50,200 bases of DNA, from positions 1 through 50,200 of the forward strand of contig JACCXK010000103.1 of NCBI GenBank assembly GCA_013697055.1, read 5' to 3'. Shown here one piece after another: positions 7,657 through 16,609 of this stretch. Under the pieces are notes generated by a model, which was given only the letters and a program-made list of their open reading frames with translations, made no database searches and was not told where the DNA came from. Made by a program: the position numbers and the translations under genes. The stretch's first letter is position 1; every line of letters starts with the position of its first letter. Origin of the DNA: Alphaproteobacteria bacterium (lineage in GTDB: Bacteria; Pseudomonadota; Alphaproteobacteria; Micropepsales; Micropepsaceae).

Positions 7657-10104
7657 ATGCCGTTTGTCGGGCGTTTTGCCGTTTGCGTGATGGTGTTGGC
7701 CGGTGGTGCTGCGTTGTACAGCGGCGCCTTCGGCGAGACTGTCGCGTCCAATGCGCCCACGACAGCTTCGGGCGCCGCAACACCATCTTCTGTTACCGCT
7801 CCCACTGCCACGCCGGCAGACCACAAGAAGATGCTGATGCAGTACTGCACGGCCTGTCACAACGACAAGCTCAAGACCGCGGGAATGTCGGTGGTGCCGC
7901 TGGACGCCAACAATCTGCAAGCCAACCAGGCGACCTGGGAGAAGATCCTGCGCCGCGTCAGCCTGGGCGAGATGCCGCTGCGTGGCGCGCCGCGTCCGCC
8001 GAAGGAAAAGCTCCAGGAATTCACCAACTGGCTGGGCGCCACCCTGGATACCCAGGCCGCCGCCAGTCCCAATCCCGGCCACGCCACCGTGCGCCGCATG
8101 AACCGCACCGAATATGCCAATGCGGTGCGCGATCTGTTGGCGCTGGATGTGGACTTCACCAAGGACATGCCGGCCGACGATACCGGCTATGGCTTCGACA
8201 ATATCGCCGATGTGCTGACCGTCTCGCCCACCCTGATGGACCGCTACATCACCGTCGCCGGCAAGATCAGCCGCATGGCCACGGGGCAGGCGTCGCGCCG
8301 CACCATCACCACCGACTACAAGGTGCCCAAGGACCTGTTCAACAACGGCTTCGGGGTCGCCGCCTACAACGAGCGCGCCAGTGACGATCTTCCGTTGGAT
8401 TCGCGCGGCGGCGGCGCCTTCAAGTTCTATGCGCCCTATGACGCGACCTACAAGATTCAGGTTTTCCTCAATGCCAACACCTCCGAGGAAGGCGAAATCG
8501 GCATTGCCAACCGCTATGAGGTGACGGTGCCGCTGAAAGCGGGCCTGCGCACCCTCGGCGCCTCCTTCCCCAGGAGCCTGGCGCTGGACGAGCATGTCAC
8601 GCAAAAGACCATCCTGGGCGCACGCGAGCCTGCCGCCACGCCGCAACCCATCCCGATGGATGTGTCGGTGGATGGCGCGCGGGTGCAGCGCCTGACGGTG
8701 CCGTCGGTCGCAACCGGTCCCAATGTCTCGCAATCCTTCTACCTGCGCGACGTGATGCAGATTTCCGTGGTCGGTCCGTTCGACATCAAGGGCCCGGGCA
8801 ATACCGCCAGCCGCCGCAAGATTTTCATCTGTCGTCCGTCCGCGTCGTTGAGCGAGGAAGCTTGCGCCAACACCATCATCACCAATCTGGCGCGTCACGC
8901 CTATCGCCGTCCGGTCGCCCAAGCCGATGTCGCGCCGCTGATGAAGATCTATGCCGAAGGCCGCAAAGGCGCGGACTTCGATCACGGGATCGAGGCGGGC
9001 CTGGAAGCGGTGCTGGTGTCGCCCAGCTTCCTGTTCATGCGCGAAAGCGATCCGGTCAAGAGCGCGGCCGGCAATGTTCACCGCATCAGCGACCTGGAAC
9101 TGGCCACGCGCCTGTCCTTCTTCCTGTGGAGCAGCGTGCCTGACGATGCGCTGCTGAATGCGGCCCAGACGGGGCAGCTGCACAAGCCGGCGGTGCTGAA
9201 GGCGCAGGTCGCGCGCATGCTGGCCGATCCGCGCTCCAAGGCGTTGACCCAGAATTTCGCGGGCCAATGGCTCTATCTGCGCCGGCTGGAATATCAAAAG
9301 CCCGATCGCCGCGCCTTCCCGGATTTCGACGTGCGCCTGCGCAATGCGATGCAGACCGAAACCGAGATGTTCTTCGATGGCGTGGTGCGCGACAATCGCA
9401 GCGCGCTGGATTTCCTGGATGCCAACTACACCTATGTGAACCAGCGGCTGGCGGAGCATTACGGCATCCCCAATGTCTATGGCACCACCTTCCGCAAGGT
9501 TGAGCTCGATCCGGCGCTGCATCGCGGCGGCTTGCTGGGGCAGGGTTCGGTCCTGACCGTGACCTCCTACAACAACCGCACCTCGGTGGTGCTGCGCGGC
9601 AAGTGGATACTGGAAAATATTCTGGCCGCAGCGCCGCCGCCGCCGCCGCCCAATGTGCCGACCCTGAACGAAGCCAAGAACGGCAAGGCCATGACCATCC
9701 GTCAGCAGATGGAAGTGCACCGCGCCAACCCGGTCTGCGCCTCCTGCCACACCAAGATGGACCCGTTGGGCTTCAGCCTTGAGAATTACGACGCAGTGGG
9801 CAAATGGCGCACCGGCTATGCCGGTTCGGTGGTCGATGCTTCGGCGGTGCTGCCGGACGGCACCAAGTTCGAAGGTCCCAAGGGATTGCAGGACATCCTG
9901 TTGTCGCGCAAGGACCAGTTTGTCGAAGCCCTGACCGAGCGGCTGATGACCTACGCGTTGGGTCGTGGCCTTGAATCCTACGACATGCCGGCGGTGCGCA
10001 GCGTTCGCTACCAGGCGGCAAAGGACGATTACCGCATGCAGACCATTATCCTCGGCATTGTTCAAAGTGTGCCTTTCCAGATGAGAAGGACTCCCGAAAT
10101 ATGA
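7657..10104 (+). CDS. Di-haem DUF1587/1592/1588/1585-type protein (815 aa)
   Basis: This is the multi-domain exported protein family common in Planctomycetes, Verrucomicrobia and Acidobacteria. Its function is unknown. I use ATG 7657, which follows an AGGGAG site at about 10 bases; ATG 7633 is a longer in-frame alternative. A signal or anchor segment is at residues about 5-25. A class I cytochrome-like motif 'YCTACH' sits at Cys64/Cys67/His68. 'MNRTEYANAVRDLLALDVD' (DUF1587) follows. A central carbohydrate-binding-like region precedes the DUF1595/1592 segment with 'LSFFLWSSVPDDALL'. A second CxxCH, 'VCASCH', at Cys694/Cys697/His698, lies in 'KMDPLGFSLENYD' (DUF1588). The C-terminal DUF1585 ends with 'YRMQTIILGIVQSVPFQMR'. 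Two covalent c-haems are expected. It overlaps the DUF1552 gene by 4 bases (ATGA). Confidence 0.9.
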   Translation: MPFVGRFAVCVMVLAGGAALYSGAFGETVASNAPTTASGAATPSSVTAPTATPADHKKMLMQYCTACHNDKLKTAGMSVVPLDANNLQANQATWEKILRRVSLGEMPLRGAPRPPKEKLQEFTNWLGATLDTQAAASPNPGHATVRRMNRTEYANAVRDLLALDVDFTKDMPADDTGYGFDNIADVLTVSPTLMDRYITVAGKISRMATGQASRRTITTDYKVPKDLFNNGFGVAAYNERASDDLPLDSRGGGAFKFYAPYDATYKIQVFLNANTSEEGEIGIANRYEVTVPLKAGLRTLGASFPRSLALDEHVTQKTILGAREPAATPQPIPMDVSVDGARVQRLTVPSVATGPNVSQSFYLRDVMQISVVGPFDIKGPGNTASRRKIFICRPSASLSEEACANTIITNLARHAYRRPVAQADVAPLMKIYAEGRKGADFDHGIEAGLEAVLVSPSFLFMRESDPVKSAAGNVHRISDLELATRLSFFLWSSVPDDALLNAAQTGQLHKPAVLKAQVARMLADPRSKALTQNFAGQWLYLRRLEYQKPDRRAFPDFDVRLRNAMQTETEMFFDGVVRDNRSALDFLDANYTYVNQRLAEHYGIPNVYGTTFRKVELDPALHRGGLLGQGSVLTVTSYNNRTSVVLRGKWILENILAAAPPPPPPNVPTLNEAKNGKAMTIRQQMEVHRANPVCASCHTKMDPLGFSLENYDAVGKWRTGYAGSVVDASAVLPDGTKFEGPKGLQDILLSRKDQFVEALTERLMTYALGRGLESYDMPAVRSVRYQAAKDDYRMQTIILGIVQSVPFQMRRTPEI

Positions 10105-11444
10105 TGATCACCAAGAAAGCGATGGGCCGCCGCGCCATGTTGCGTGGGCTGGGCACCGTGATGGCGCTGCCGTTGCTGGAAGCCATGAGCTCCAGCGCCA
10201 GCGCGCTGGAAGCCTCGACCGCGGCGCGCAAGCGCCTGCAGGTCATCTACACGCCCAACGGCATGATGATGGAGAACTGGACGCCGAAGACGGCGGGCGA
10301 GGGCTATGAGCTGTCGCCGATCCTCAAGCCCCTGGAGCCCTATCGGGGCAAGTTCACGGTGTTCTCCAATTTGGCGCATGTCCAGGCCGAGGCGCTGGGC
10401 GACGGCGCGGGCGACCATGGCCGTTGCTGCGGCGGTTACCTGACCGCCACCCATGTCAAGAAGACCGAAGGCGCGGACATCACCGCCGGCGTGTCGATGG
10501 ACCAGGTTGTTGCCAAGCAGTTCGGCGAGAAGACCCAGATCCCGTCCATCGAAGTGGGCCTGGAACCTCCCTCGCTGGTCGGCTCTTGCGACAGCGGTTA
10601 CTCTTGCGCCTATACCAACACCCTGTCCTGGTCGAATGCCTCGACGCCGCTGCCGGTCACCATCAATCCGCGCGAAGTGTTCGAGCGGCTGTTCGGTGAC
10701 GGCGACAGCCTGGATGCCAAGAGCCGGCTGGCGCAGCTGCGCCGCCAGGCCTCGATCCTGGATTTCGTCGCCCAGGACGCCAAGCGCCTGTCGACCAAGA
10801 TGGGCGCCAGCGACAAGCACAAGCTGGACGAGTACCTGACCTCGGTGCGCGATATCGAAAAGCGCATTCAGAAGGTGGAGCAGGGCGGCACCGAAGCCAC
10901 CGCGCTCCCCGCCTATGCCCGTCCCTCCGGCGTGCCGGACAAGTTCGAAGATTATTCGCACATGATGATCGACCTGCAGGTTCTGGCCATGCAGGCGGAC
11001 ATCACCCGCGTCTCCAGCTTCATGGTCGGCCGCGAAGTGTCGGGCCGTTCCTATCCGGAGATCGGCGTGCCGGACGCGCACCATCCGCTCAGCCACCATG
11101 GCCATGATCCGGAAAAGATCGCCAAGCTGACCAAGATCAACACCCTGCACATGGAACAGGTGGCCTATTACCTGAAGCGCATGAGCGAGACCAGGGAAGG
11201 CGAAGGCAACCTGCTCGACACCACCCTGGTGATGGCGGGCGCCAGCCTGGCCGATCCCAACAACCACGACCATCGCGACCTGCCGGTGATCGTGGCGGGT
11301 GGGTTGATGAAGGGCAACCGCCATGTCATCGCCGCCAAGGATACGCCCATGGCCAACCTGATGCTGTCCATGATGGACACGCTGGGCGTGGAATGTCACA
11401 GCATCGGCGACTCCTCCGGCCGTCTTTCCACTTTCTCGGTGTAA
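10101..11444 (+). CDS. DUF1552 protein, Tat-exported (447 aa)
   Basis: DUF1552 proteins nearly always follow DUF1592-type genes and are related in fold to DUF1501/sulfatase-like proteins. Their activity is not established. The leader 'KKAMGRRAMLRGLGTVMALPLLEAMSSSASA' region is a twin-arginine signal (GRRAMLRG). Characteristic segments are 'VIYTPNGMMMENWTP', 'DHGRCCGGYLTATH', 'SGRSYPEIGVPDAHHPLSHH' and 'LVMAGASLADPNNHDHRDLPVIVAGG'. The many His, Asp and Cys in these blocks could bind metal. Its start overlaps the stop of the di-haem protein, so it is translationally coupled. Folded, Tat-exported and partnered with a haem protein, it is best read as one component of an extracytoplasmic oxidising complex. 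Confidence 0.92.
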   Translation: MMITKKAMGRRAMLRGLGTVMALPLLEAMSSSASALEASTAARKRLQVIYTPNGMMMENWTPKTAGEGYELSPILKPLEPYRGKFTVFSNLAHVQAEALGDGAGDHGRCCGGYLTATHVKKTEGADITAGVSMDQVVAKQFGEKTQIPSIEVGLEPPSLVGSCDSGYSCAYTNTLSWSNASTPLPVTINPREVFERLFGDGDSLDAKSRLAQLRRQASILDFVAQDAKRLSTKMGASDKHKLDEYLTSVRDIEKRIQKVEQGGTEATALPAYARPSGVPDKFEDYSHMMIDLQVLAMQADITRVSSFMVGREVSGRSYPEIGVPDAHHPLSHHGHDPEKIAKLTKINTLHMEQVAYYLKRMSETREGEGNLLDTTLVMAGASLADPNNHDHRDLPVIVAGGLMKGNRHVIAAKDTPMANLMLSMMDTLGVECHSIGDSSGRLSTFSV

Positions 11445-11455
11445 TCGGCGAGGCG

Positions 11456-12826
11456 ATGAAAAAGGCGTTATTGGGATTGTGCCTGCTTGGGGCGCTGCCG
11501 GCTTACGCCAGCAGCGGCGCCGACAGCCGGCTGGTGCAGGCGGTGCGCAGCGACGACCATGCCGCCATCAAGCGCCTGCTGGCGGCGCATCCGGATGTGA
11601 ATGCACCGCTGCCCGACAAGTCCACGGTCCTGTCCTGGGCGGTGGATCGCCAGGATGTGGAGTCCGTCCATCTGCTGCTGGCGGCGGGCGCCAAGCCCAA
11701 CATCGCTGATGTCTCGGGCGCCTCGCCCATGACCCTGGCTTGCGATCTGGGCAATCCGGAAATCGTCACCAGCCTGCTCAAGTCGGGCGGCAACGCCAAT
11801 GGGAGCCGCGCCGACGGCATCGCGGCGCTGGCGCTGTGCGCGGGCAGCTCCACCCCCGCCACCCTGGACATGCTGCTCGCCAAGGGCGCCAAGGTGGAGG
11901 CCACCAACCCGGAAGGCCAGACCGCCCTGATGCGGGCCGCCTTCAAGGGTCGCACCGACAATATCAAGTTCCTGCTGGCACATGGCGCCAATGCCAATGC
12001 GGTGTCGGTCAAGGGCTTCACGCCGCTGTTCTTCGCGCTTCGCTCCAACGAGCCGTCGGCGCCGCTGGCATTGCTGGATGCCGGCGCCAATTCCAAGACC
12101 ACCCTGCCGGACGGGACTTCCGTCGTTTCGGCTGCGGTCGCCAATGGCAATGTGCCCTTTGCCGTGACTGCGGTGTCGCGCGGCACTGAGCTGGAGCAGC
12201 ATGACTCCCAGGGCCGCCAGTTGATCCATGTCGCGGCCCTCAGCGGCAATGCCGAGCTGGTCAAGATGGTGCTGTCCAAGGGCGTCGATGCCAACACCAT
12301 GAGCGTACCGCCATCCGCGCCGCCGGCGCCGGTGCAGGTGGCTTCCGCTGGTGGCGGGCAGAAGCTCGCCCGCGCCGATGGCACTCGTCCGCCGCCGCCG
12401 GCCGCCCAGCCGCGCACGCCGCTGATCTTCGCCGCCGAAGCTGGCAGCGCTCCCGCCATGAAGGCCTTGGTGGAATCCGGCGCCAAGGCCAGCATTGCGG
12501 CGCCCGACGGGACCACGGTCGCGCTCGCCGCGGCCGGCAGTGGCAACCTGGATGCGGTGAAGTATGCGCTGGAGCTGGACCCGAAGCTGGATTACATCGG
12601 CCCCAACCATCGCAGCATCATGCACTTCGCCATCGCCAACAAGAATCCCGACCTGGCAATTCCGGTGCTGCAATATCTCGCCGACAAGGGCGCCAAGCTG
12701 GACGAGAAGAACGACAAGGGCGACACACCGGGCGATTTCATCAACCGCGGCGGCCAGCAGGATATTCGCCTTTTCTATATTCAGCTGCTCAAAGACCACA
12801 ACATCGTGAGCACCCACGACCACTAG
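11456..12826 (+). CDS. Exported ankyrin-repeat protein (456 aa)
   Basis: A Sec signal ('MKKALLGLCLLGALPAYAS') precedes about eleven ankyrin repeats spanning the rest of the chain ('STVLSWAVDRQDVESVHLLLAAGAK', 'QTALMRAAFKGRTDNIKFLLAHGAN'). A Pro/Ala-rich linker ('PPSAPPAPVQ', 'PPPPAAQPRTP') interrupts the array near residue 300. Ankyrin arrays bind proteins and have no enzymatic role. The start at 11456 is 11 bases after the DUF1552 stop. Exported ankyrin proteins recur beside DUF1592/DUF1552 pairs, so it may scaffold that complex in the periplasm, but this is inference from context. Confidence 0.9.
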   Translation: MKKALLGLCLLGALPAYASSGADSRLVQAVRSDDHAAIKRLLAAHPDVNAPLPDKSTVLSWAVDRQDVESVHLLLAAGAKPNIADVSGASPMTLACDLGNPEIVTSLLKSGGNANGSRADGIAALALCAGSSTPATLDMLLAKGAKVEATNPEGQTALMRAAFKGRTDNIKFLLAHGANANAVSVKGFTPLFFALRSNEPSAPLALLDAGANSKTTLPDGTSVVSAAVANGNVPFAVTAVSRGTELEQHDSQGRQLIHVAALSGNAELVKMVLSKGVDANTMSVPPSAPPAPVQVASAGGGQKLARADGTRPPPPAAQPRTPLIFAAEAGSAPAMKALVESGAKASIAAPDGTTVALAAAGSGNLDAVKYALELDPKLDYIGPNHRSIMHFAIANKNPDLAIPVLQYLADKGAKLDEKNDKGDTPGDFINRGGQQDIRLFYIQLLKDHNIVSTHDH

Positions 12827-12849
12827 CAGCGTCCGAACGGGGGATCGTC

Positions 12850-13707
12850 ATGCGCATGGCCGCCGCCTTTGCAGGTCTGATGGCCATGTGCCTGTCGGCC
12901 TCTGCCCAATCCGTGACACCGCCCGGCCTGCCGCCGCTGCCGCATCTGACGTCCCCGCGCCTGTATGTGCTGGACTGCGGCACCATCATCTCCCATGAGC
13001 CCGAGCGCTTCGGCCTCAGCCGCCAGGATGTCTCCGATCCAGATTTTTCCGATCCCTGTTTCCTGGTGATGCATCCCAAGGGCATCCTGCTGTTCGATAC
13101 CGGGTTGACGGACGCGCAGGTGGGGCGGCCCATCTATGAAAACAGAATCGGCTATGAAGGCCAGCTCAAGACCACCACCCTGAAAGGCGAGCTGGCCAAT
13201 ATCGGCGTCACCTCCGCCATGATCACCTATCTCGCCATTTCCCATTCCCATTGGGACCATGTCGGCAACGGCAACGCCTATGCCGGTTCGACCTGGCTGG
13301 CGCGCAAGGCCGAATATGACGTGATGTTCGGATCCGCCGCCAATGCCGTGGCGAAAAGCAACTATGCCGCCCTGGCGCATGCGAAGATCCAGTATATCGA
13401 GGGCGATCACGACGTGTTTGGCGACGGCAGCGTGATGCTGCTCTCCACCCCCGGCCATACGCCGGGCCACCAGTCTCTTTATGTGAAACTTGCCAACACC
13501 GGCGGCGTGGTGGTGTCCGGGGACCTGTATCATTACCCGGCGGAACGAACCCAGGGGAAAATGCCGGCCCGCGAAGTTGCCAGCGGCACGCCGGAGTCGC
13601 GGCTGAAAGTCGACGACTTTCTCGCCCGCACCCATTCCCGGCTTTGGATCGGCCACAGCATCGACTGGTTCCGCGATGCGGTGAAGGCGCCCGGCTGGTA
13701 CGACTAG
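12850..13707 (+). CDS. Exported metallo-beta-lactamase-fold hydrolase, lactonase-like (285 aa)
   Basis: A binuclear-zinc hydrolase of the metallo-beta-lactamase superfamily, closest in pattern to N-acyl-homoserine lactonase-like proteins. A Sec leader (residues 1-19, ending 'LSASAQS') is followed by the zinc motif 'SHSHWDHVGN' (His132, His134, Asp136, His137). Further ligands are 'STPGHTPGHQS', 'VVSGDLYHY' and the C-terminal 'LWIGHSIDWF'. The 'YVLDCGTI' start of the mature part and the Asp in 'LLFDTGL' fit the family. It starts 23 bases after the ankyrin gene and is probably in the same operon. It could open a lactone produced by sugar oxidation or quench signals. The sequence does not discriminate between these. 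Confidence 0.88.
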   Translation: MRMAAAFAGLMAMCLSASAQSVTPPGLPPLPHLTSPRLYVLDCGTIISHEPERFGLSRQDVSDPDFSDPCFLVMHPKGILLFDTGLTDAQVGRPIYENRIGYEGQLKTTTLKGELANIGVTSAMITYLAISHSHWDHVGNGNAYAGSTWLARKAEYDVMFGSAANAVAKSNYAALAHAKIQYIEGDHDVFGDGSVMLLSTPGHTPGHQSLYVKLANTGGVVVSGDLYHYPAERTQGKMPAREVASGTPESRLKVDDFLARTHSRLWIGHSIDWFRDAVKAPGWYD

Positions 13708-13807
13708 GCTTTCCCATGGGCGCCGGCGCTTGCTTTCGCCCGAATTCGTCCTACCATCCCCCAAAATAGCCGGGAAAATCCGGCGCTTGTGGGACGAAGC
13801 GCACATT

Positions 13808-16285
13808 ATGACCTTGAGCAAAGACGAACGCGGCCGGCTGGAAGATGTCGGCTTCATGACCTGCATGACGTTGGTTTTAATGGGCAACTATGCCCAGACC
13901 GGGCATTTCGGCGGGCCGCTGGCCTATACCCCCTTCAATGTCGCCGCCCATCTGATCGGGCCGGAGCGGGGCGGGCTGCGTTATGACTATCGCCGCCCCA
14001 AGCATCCCTTCGGCGACAAGTTCATGATGGCGGCGGGCCACAGCGTGCCGACCTGCTACGCGCTTTACATGGTGCTGGGCCAGGCGATGGAGCGCCGCTT
14101 CAAGCTGAGCGGCGACAAGCGCTATGCGGTGGATCCGCAGGTGGCGCTGCTGCCGATCGATGCGCTGGGGTTCCGGCGCGGCGCCGGCGCCATGAAGACA
14201 TTGCTGGCGGAGCAGGGGCTCACCGACGATCCCTTGTTCGCGCAGGCCAAGCCGCGCGGCATCAAGGCGCTGTCGGGCCATGCCGAGAGCATCGATGTCA
14301 CCAATGACGTCAATGGCGGTCCGTCCGGCGTCGGCGTCGCCACCGCGGCCGGCAAGGCCGCCTTCTGGGACATGGTGGGCGCGGTTGACGGGCCGAAGGT
14401 GATCGCCCTGGAAGGCGAATTCGCCATGACCGAAGGCCATGCTCAGGAATTGAAGACCCAGGCGCTGGCGCTGAAGGTGGGCAAGCGGCTGCGCGTCATC
14501 CTGTCGGATAACAATGCCGGCATCGACGATGTGCTGCTGGGCGGCGTTATCCCGAAAGAATTCACCGGCTACAAGCTGCATGAGCAGTGGACGTCCTATG
14601 GCTGGAACGTCCTGACCACAGAAGACGGCAGCGATTACGACCAGATCGTTTCGACCTTGTCGGCGATGGAAACCTCGGACGCCAGCGACAAGCGGCCGAT
14701 GATCGTGATCGCAAAGACCACCAAGGGCTATTGGCCGGCGGCGGCGGACGGCCAGTTGGGCAGCGTCAAGCAGATCGTCAGCTATGCCAGCCATCCCTAT
14801 GGCCACAAGATGAACTCCGAATATTTCATCGCCTTGGCGGAATCCTTCGAGAAACGCTACGGCATCACTTTCGAGGGCATCCGCAACGGCGCGGTCAGCG
14901 ATCCCAAGCAGCGGCTGATCCAGTTCAAGACCAATATCGACAAGGTGATGTCGCTGCTGGACCAGAACGGGTTGGGCGACTGGGTGGCGGACCGGCTGGT
15001 GGAGATCGGCGACACTATCCAGGACAGCCGCAAGATTGGCATCGACAACAGCAGCGATCCCTTCCAGGACGAGCGGCTGCGGGTGGCCAAGCTGCCGCTG
15101 GAGCTGCAGAAGCTCACTGCCAAGAATCCGAATTCCGGCGCCGAAAAGGAAGTTTCCGTGGCGCTGTTCCGCAAGGCCGGCGAAAGCCTGGGCGCGCGTC
15201 GCGCCATTTCCGAAATCATCAAATGGACCAATTATGTCACCGACAACCGCTTTATTACCCTGGCGGCGGACCTTTCGGACTCCATCAATGTCGAGCATGG
15301 CAGCCTGTGGGGCCATTACGACCCGGTGACCAATCCGTCCGGCACCCGCGTCAAGGCGGCGATCCAGGAAGCCGGCAATGTCGCCACCGCCATCGGGTTG
15401 GTGAGCCAGAGCGCGAGCGTCGATCCCGAGAAATTCTCCGGCGTCTGGGCGCTGTCGGGCACCTATGGCGCCTTCACGCCCCTGATGTACACGCCGGCCC
15501 GCGTCTGGAGCCAGCAGAACCAGGACAGCCGCTTCCGCATGGGGGTGCTGCATATCCTGGCCGGCCATTCGGGACCGGAAACCGCCGCCGACGGCCGCAC
15601 CCATTTCGGCATCTTCGCCACCCAGGTGTGGCGGCTGTTCCCGCGCGGGCAGGTTATCCATCTGAATTTCTGGGATTACAACGACGTGGCGCCGGGCTAT
15701 TTCGCCGCCGCCGAGATCGCGGCGCGCGATCCCAAGGTCGGCATCATCATCATCGAGGTGGCGCGGCCCGACAATCCGGTGGCTGACCGCGAGGCATTTG
15801 CCGACAAGGACATCAAGGCGGCGGCCAAGGGCTTTTATGTCATCCGTGATTTTACGCCCGGCAAACCACGCCATGGCACGGTGATTTCGCAAGGCGCGTC
15901 CTCCACCGTCAATCTGGTGAAAATCCTGCCCAAGCTGGATGCGGCGGGCATCAATGTGAAGATCATCTCCGCCATCAGCGAGGAATTGTTCGACCGCCAG
16001 AGCCAAGCCTATCGCGACGCGGTGCTGCCGCAGGCGGCGCTGTATGATGCGATGGTGGTTTCGACCGGAACGCGCCGCGTGATGCCGGTGAAAAACCTCG
16101 GTCCCTTGACCGACGAGTATTCGCTGACGTCGGACTGGGACAATCAGTGGCTGACGGGCGGGCTGGAACCGGAAGTAATCGCCGAAGCGCATCTGGATCC
16201 GGATTCCATTTTCGCCGGCATCCAGCGGTTCGCCGCCGATCGCGATGCGCGGCTGTCGCGCCAGGCGAATGCGCTGACATCATAA
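13808..16285 (+). CDS. Large transketolase-like TPP enzyme (825 aa)
   Basis: A thiamine-diphosphate enzyme with a transketolase-type layout. The N-terminal TPP domain has 'KFMMAAGHSVPTCYALYM' and 'GPSGVGVATAAGKAAFW'. The Mg/TPP motif reads 'LEGEFAMTEG', then 'VILSDNNAGID'. A central pyrimidine domain follows ('FITLAADLSDSINVEHG', 'GAFTPLMYTPARVWSQQ'), with a C-terminal transketolase domain ('HGTVISQGASSTVN'). At 825 residues it is longer than ordinary transketolase (about 660). The usual GDG Mg motif is replaced by GEF, so it may not do the standard pentose reaction. ATG 13808 is used; a GTG or TTG a little upstream cannot be excluded. It is the last gene before a hairpin. Confidence 0.85.
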   Translation: MTLSKDERGRLEDVGFMTCMTLVLMGNYAQTGHFGGPLAYTPFNVAAHLIGPERGGLRYDYRRPKHPFGDKFMMAAGHSVPTCYALYMVLGQAMERRFKLSGDKRYAVDPQVALLPIDALGFRRGAGAMKTLLAEQGLTDDPLFAQAKPRGIKALSGHAESIDVTNDVNGGPSGVGVATAAGKAAFWDMVGAVDGPKVIALEGEFAMTEGHAQELKTQALALKVGKRLRVILSDNNAGIDDVLLGGVIPKEFTGYKLHEQWTSYGWNVLTTEDGSDYDQIVSTLSAMETSDASDKRPMIVIAKTTKGYWPAAADGQLGSVKQIVSYASHPYGHKMNSEYFIALAESFEKRYGITFEGIRNGAVSDPKQRLIQFKTNIDKVMSLLDQNGLGDWVADRLVEIGDTIQDSRKIGIDNSSDPFQDERLRVAKLPLELQKLTAKNPNSGAEKEVSVALFRKAGESLGARRAISEIIKWTNYVTDNRFITLAADLSDSINVEHGSLWGHYDPVTNPSGTRVKAAIQEAGNVATAIGLVSQSASVDPEKFSGVWALSGTYGAFTPLMYTPARVWSQQNQDSRFRMGVLHILAGHSGPETAADGRTHFGIFATQVWRLFPRGQVIHLNFWDYNDVAPGYFAAAEIAARDPKVGIIIIEVARPDNPVADREAFADKDIKAAAKGFYVIRDFTPGKPRHGTVISQGASSTVNLVKILPKLDAAGINVKIISAISEELFDRQSQAYRDAVLPQAALYDAMVVSTGTRRVMPVKNLGPLTDEYSLTSDWDNQWLTGGLEPEVIAEAHLDPDSIFAGIQRFAADRDARLSRQANALTS

Positions 16286-16319
16286 AAAAAAGACCGCCTG
16301 GATTTGCACCCAGGCGGTC
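16284..16319. terminator. Hairpin with flanking A tract after the transketolase-like gene
   Basis: Perfect 10-bp stem GACCGCCTGG (16292-16301), loop ATTTGCAC, CCAGGCGGTC (16310-16319), directly after the TAA and preceded by a run of A (16284-16291). Read on the plus strand it is a strong hairpin without a T run. Read on the minus strand it is a classical stem followed by T8. Confidence 0.7.
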
Positions 16320-16528
16320 AGTTGAGCGCATTCGTTAGGGGAAATCCCACGAACACGGAGCTCGCCGCTAAGGGACGGCGAGCCAGTGAGGTAAAGGTTA
16401 GTTTATGTATTGGTCATTGCAAGCCGAATGTTAGCGGTCACATCTGCATACAGGCGGGCATAACAAGGATTATGCGAGCGCAAAAAAACGCGACCGTTTT
16501 TCGGGTGCGCCGCAGCATAAGCGCCGGA
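16320..16528 (+). other. Non-coding leader region with a perfect 8-bp hairpin
   Basis: No gene is seen in the 324 bases between the transketolase-like gene and the CHRD gene. Besides the terminator and the promoter, it holds a perfect hairpin GCTCGCCG (16360-16367), loop CTAAGGGA, CGGCGAGC (16376-16383), with a smaller GGG-GAAAT-CCC stem just before it (16338-16348). An A7 and a T5 run occur near 16483-16502. A small RNA or an upstream terminator is possible. Confidence 0.35.
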
Positions 16529-16556
16529 TTTACAAAGCTTTGCGCGACTCTATAAA
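16529..16556 (+). promoter_or_regulatory. Sigma-70-like promoter for the CHRD/quinoprotein operon
   Basis: TTTACA (16529-16534), 16-base spacer, TATAAA (16551-16556). This is close to the consensus and would start transcription near 16563, about 47 bases before the CHRD gene ATG at 16610. Confidence 0.55.
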
Positions 16557-16609
16557 TAGGATTGTTGCGTGCGCCGGGGCGCAGCACGCCATCCGACAGG
16601 GAATTTGGA

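Noticed and set aside
9629-9651. GCC/CCG microsatellite-like tract
   Set aside because: It encodes the Pro run that precedes 'NVPTL' in DUF1588-type proteins, a usual feature of the family, so it is not a separate repeat element.
7057-10065. A 1002-codon open frame on the minus strand
   Set aside because: It lies antisense to the DUF1592-type gene. Its translation is His/Arg/Gly/Val-rich without motifs, the usual shadow of a GC-rich gene. The plus strand carries two haem motifs and family domains.
13877-16192. A 771-codon open frame on the minus strand
   Set aside because: Antisense to the transketolase-like gene, low-complexity composition, no domain. A shadow of strong third-position GC bias.
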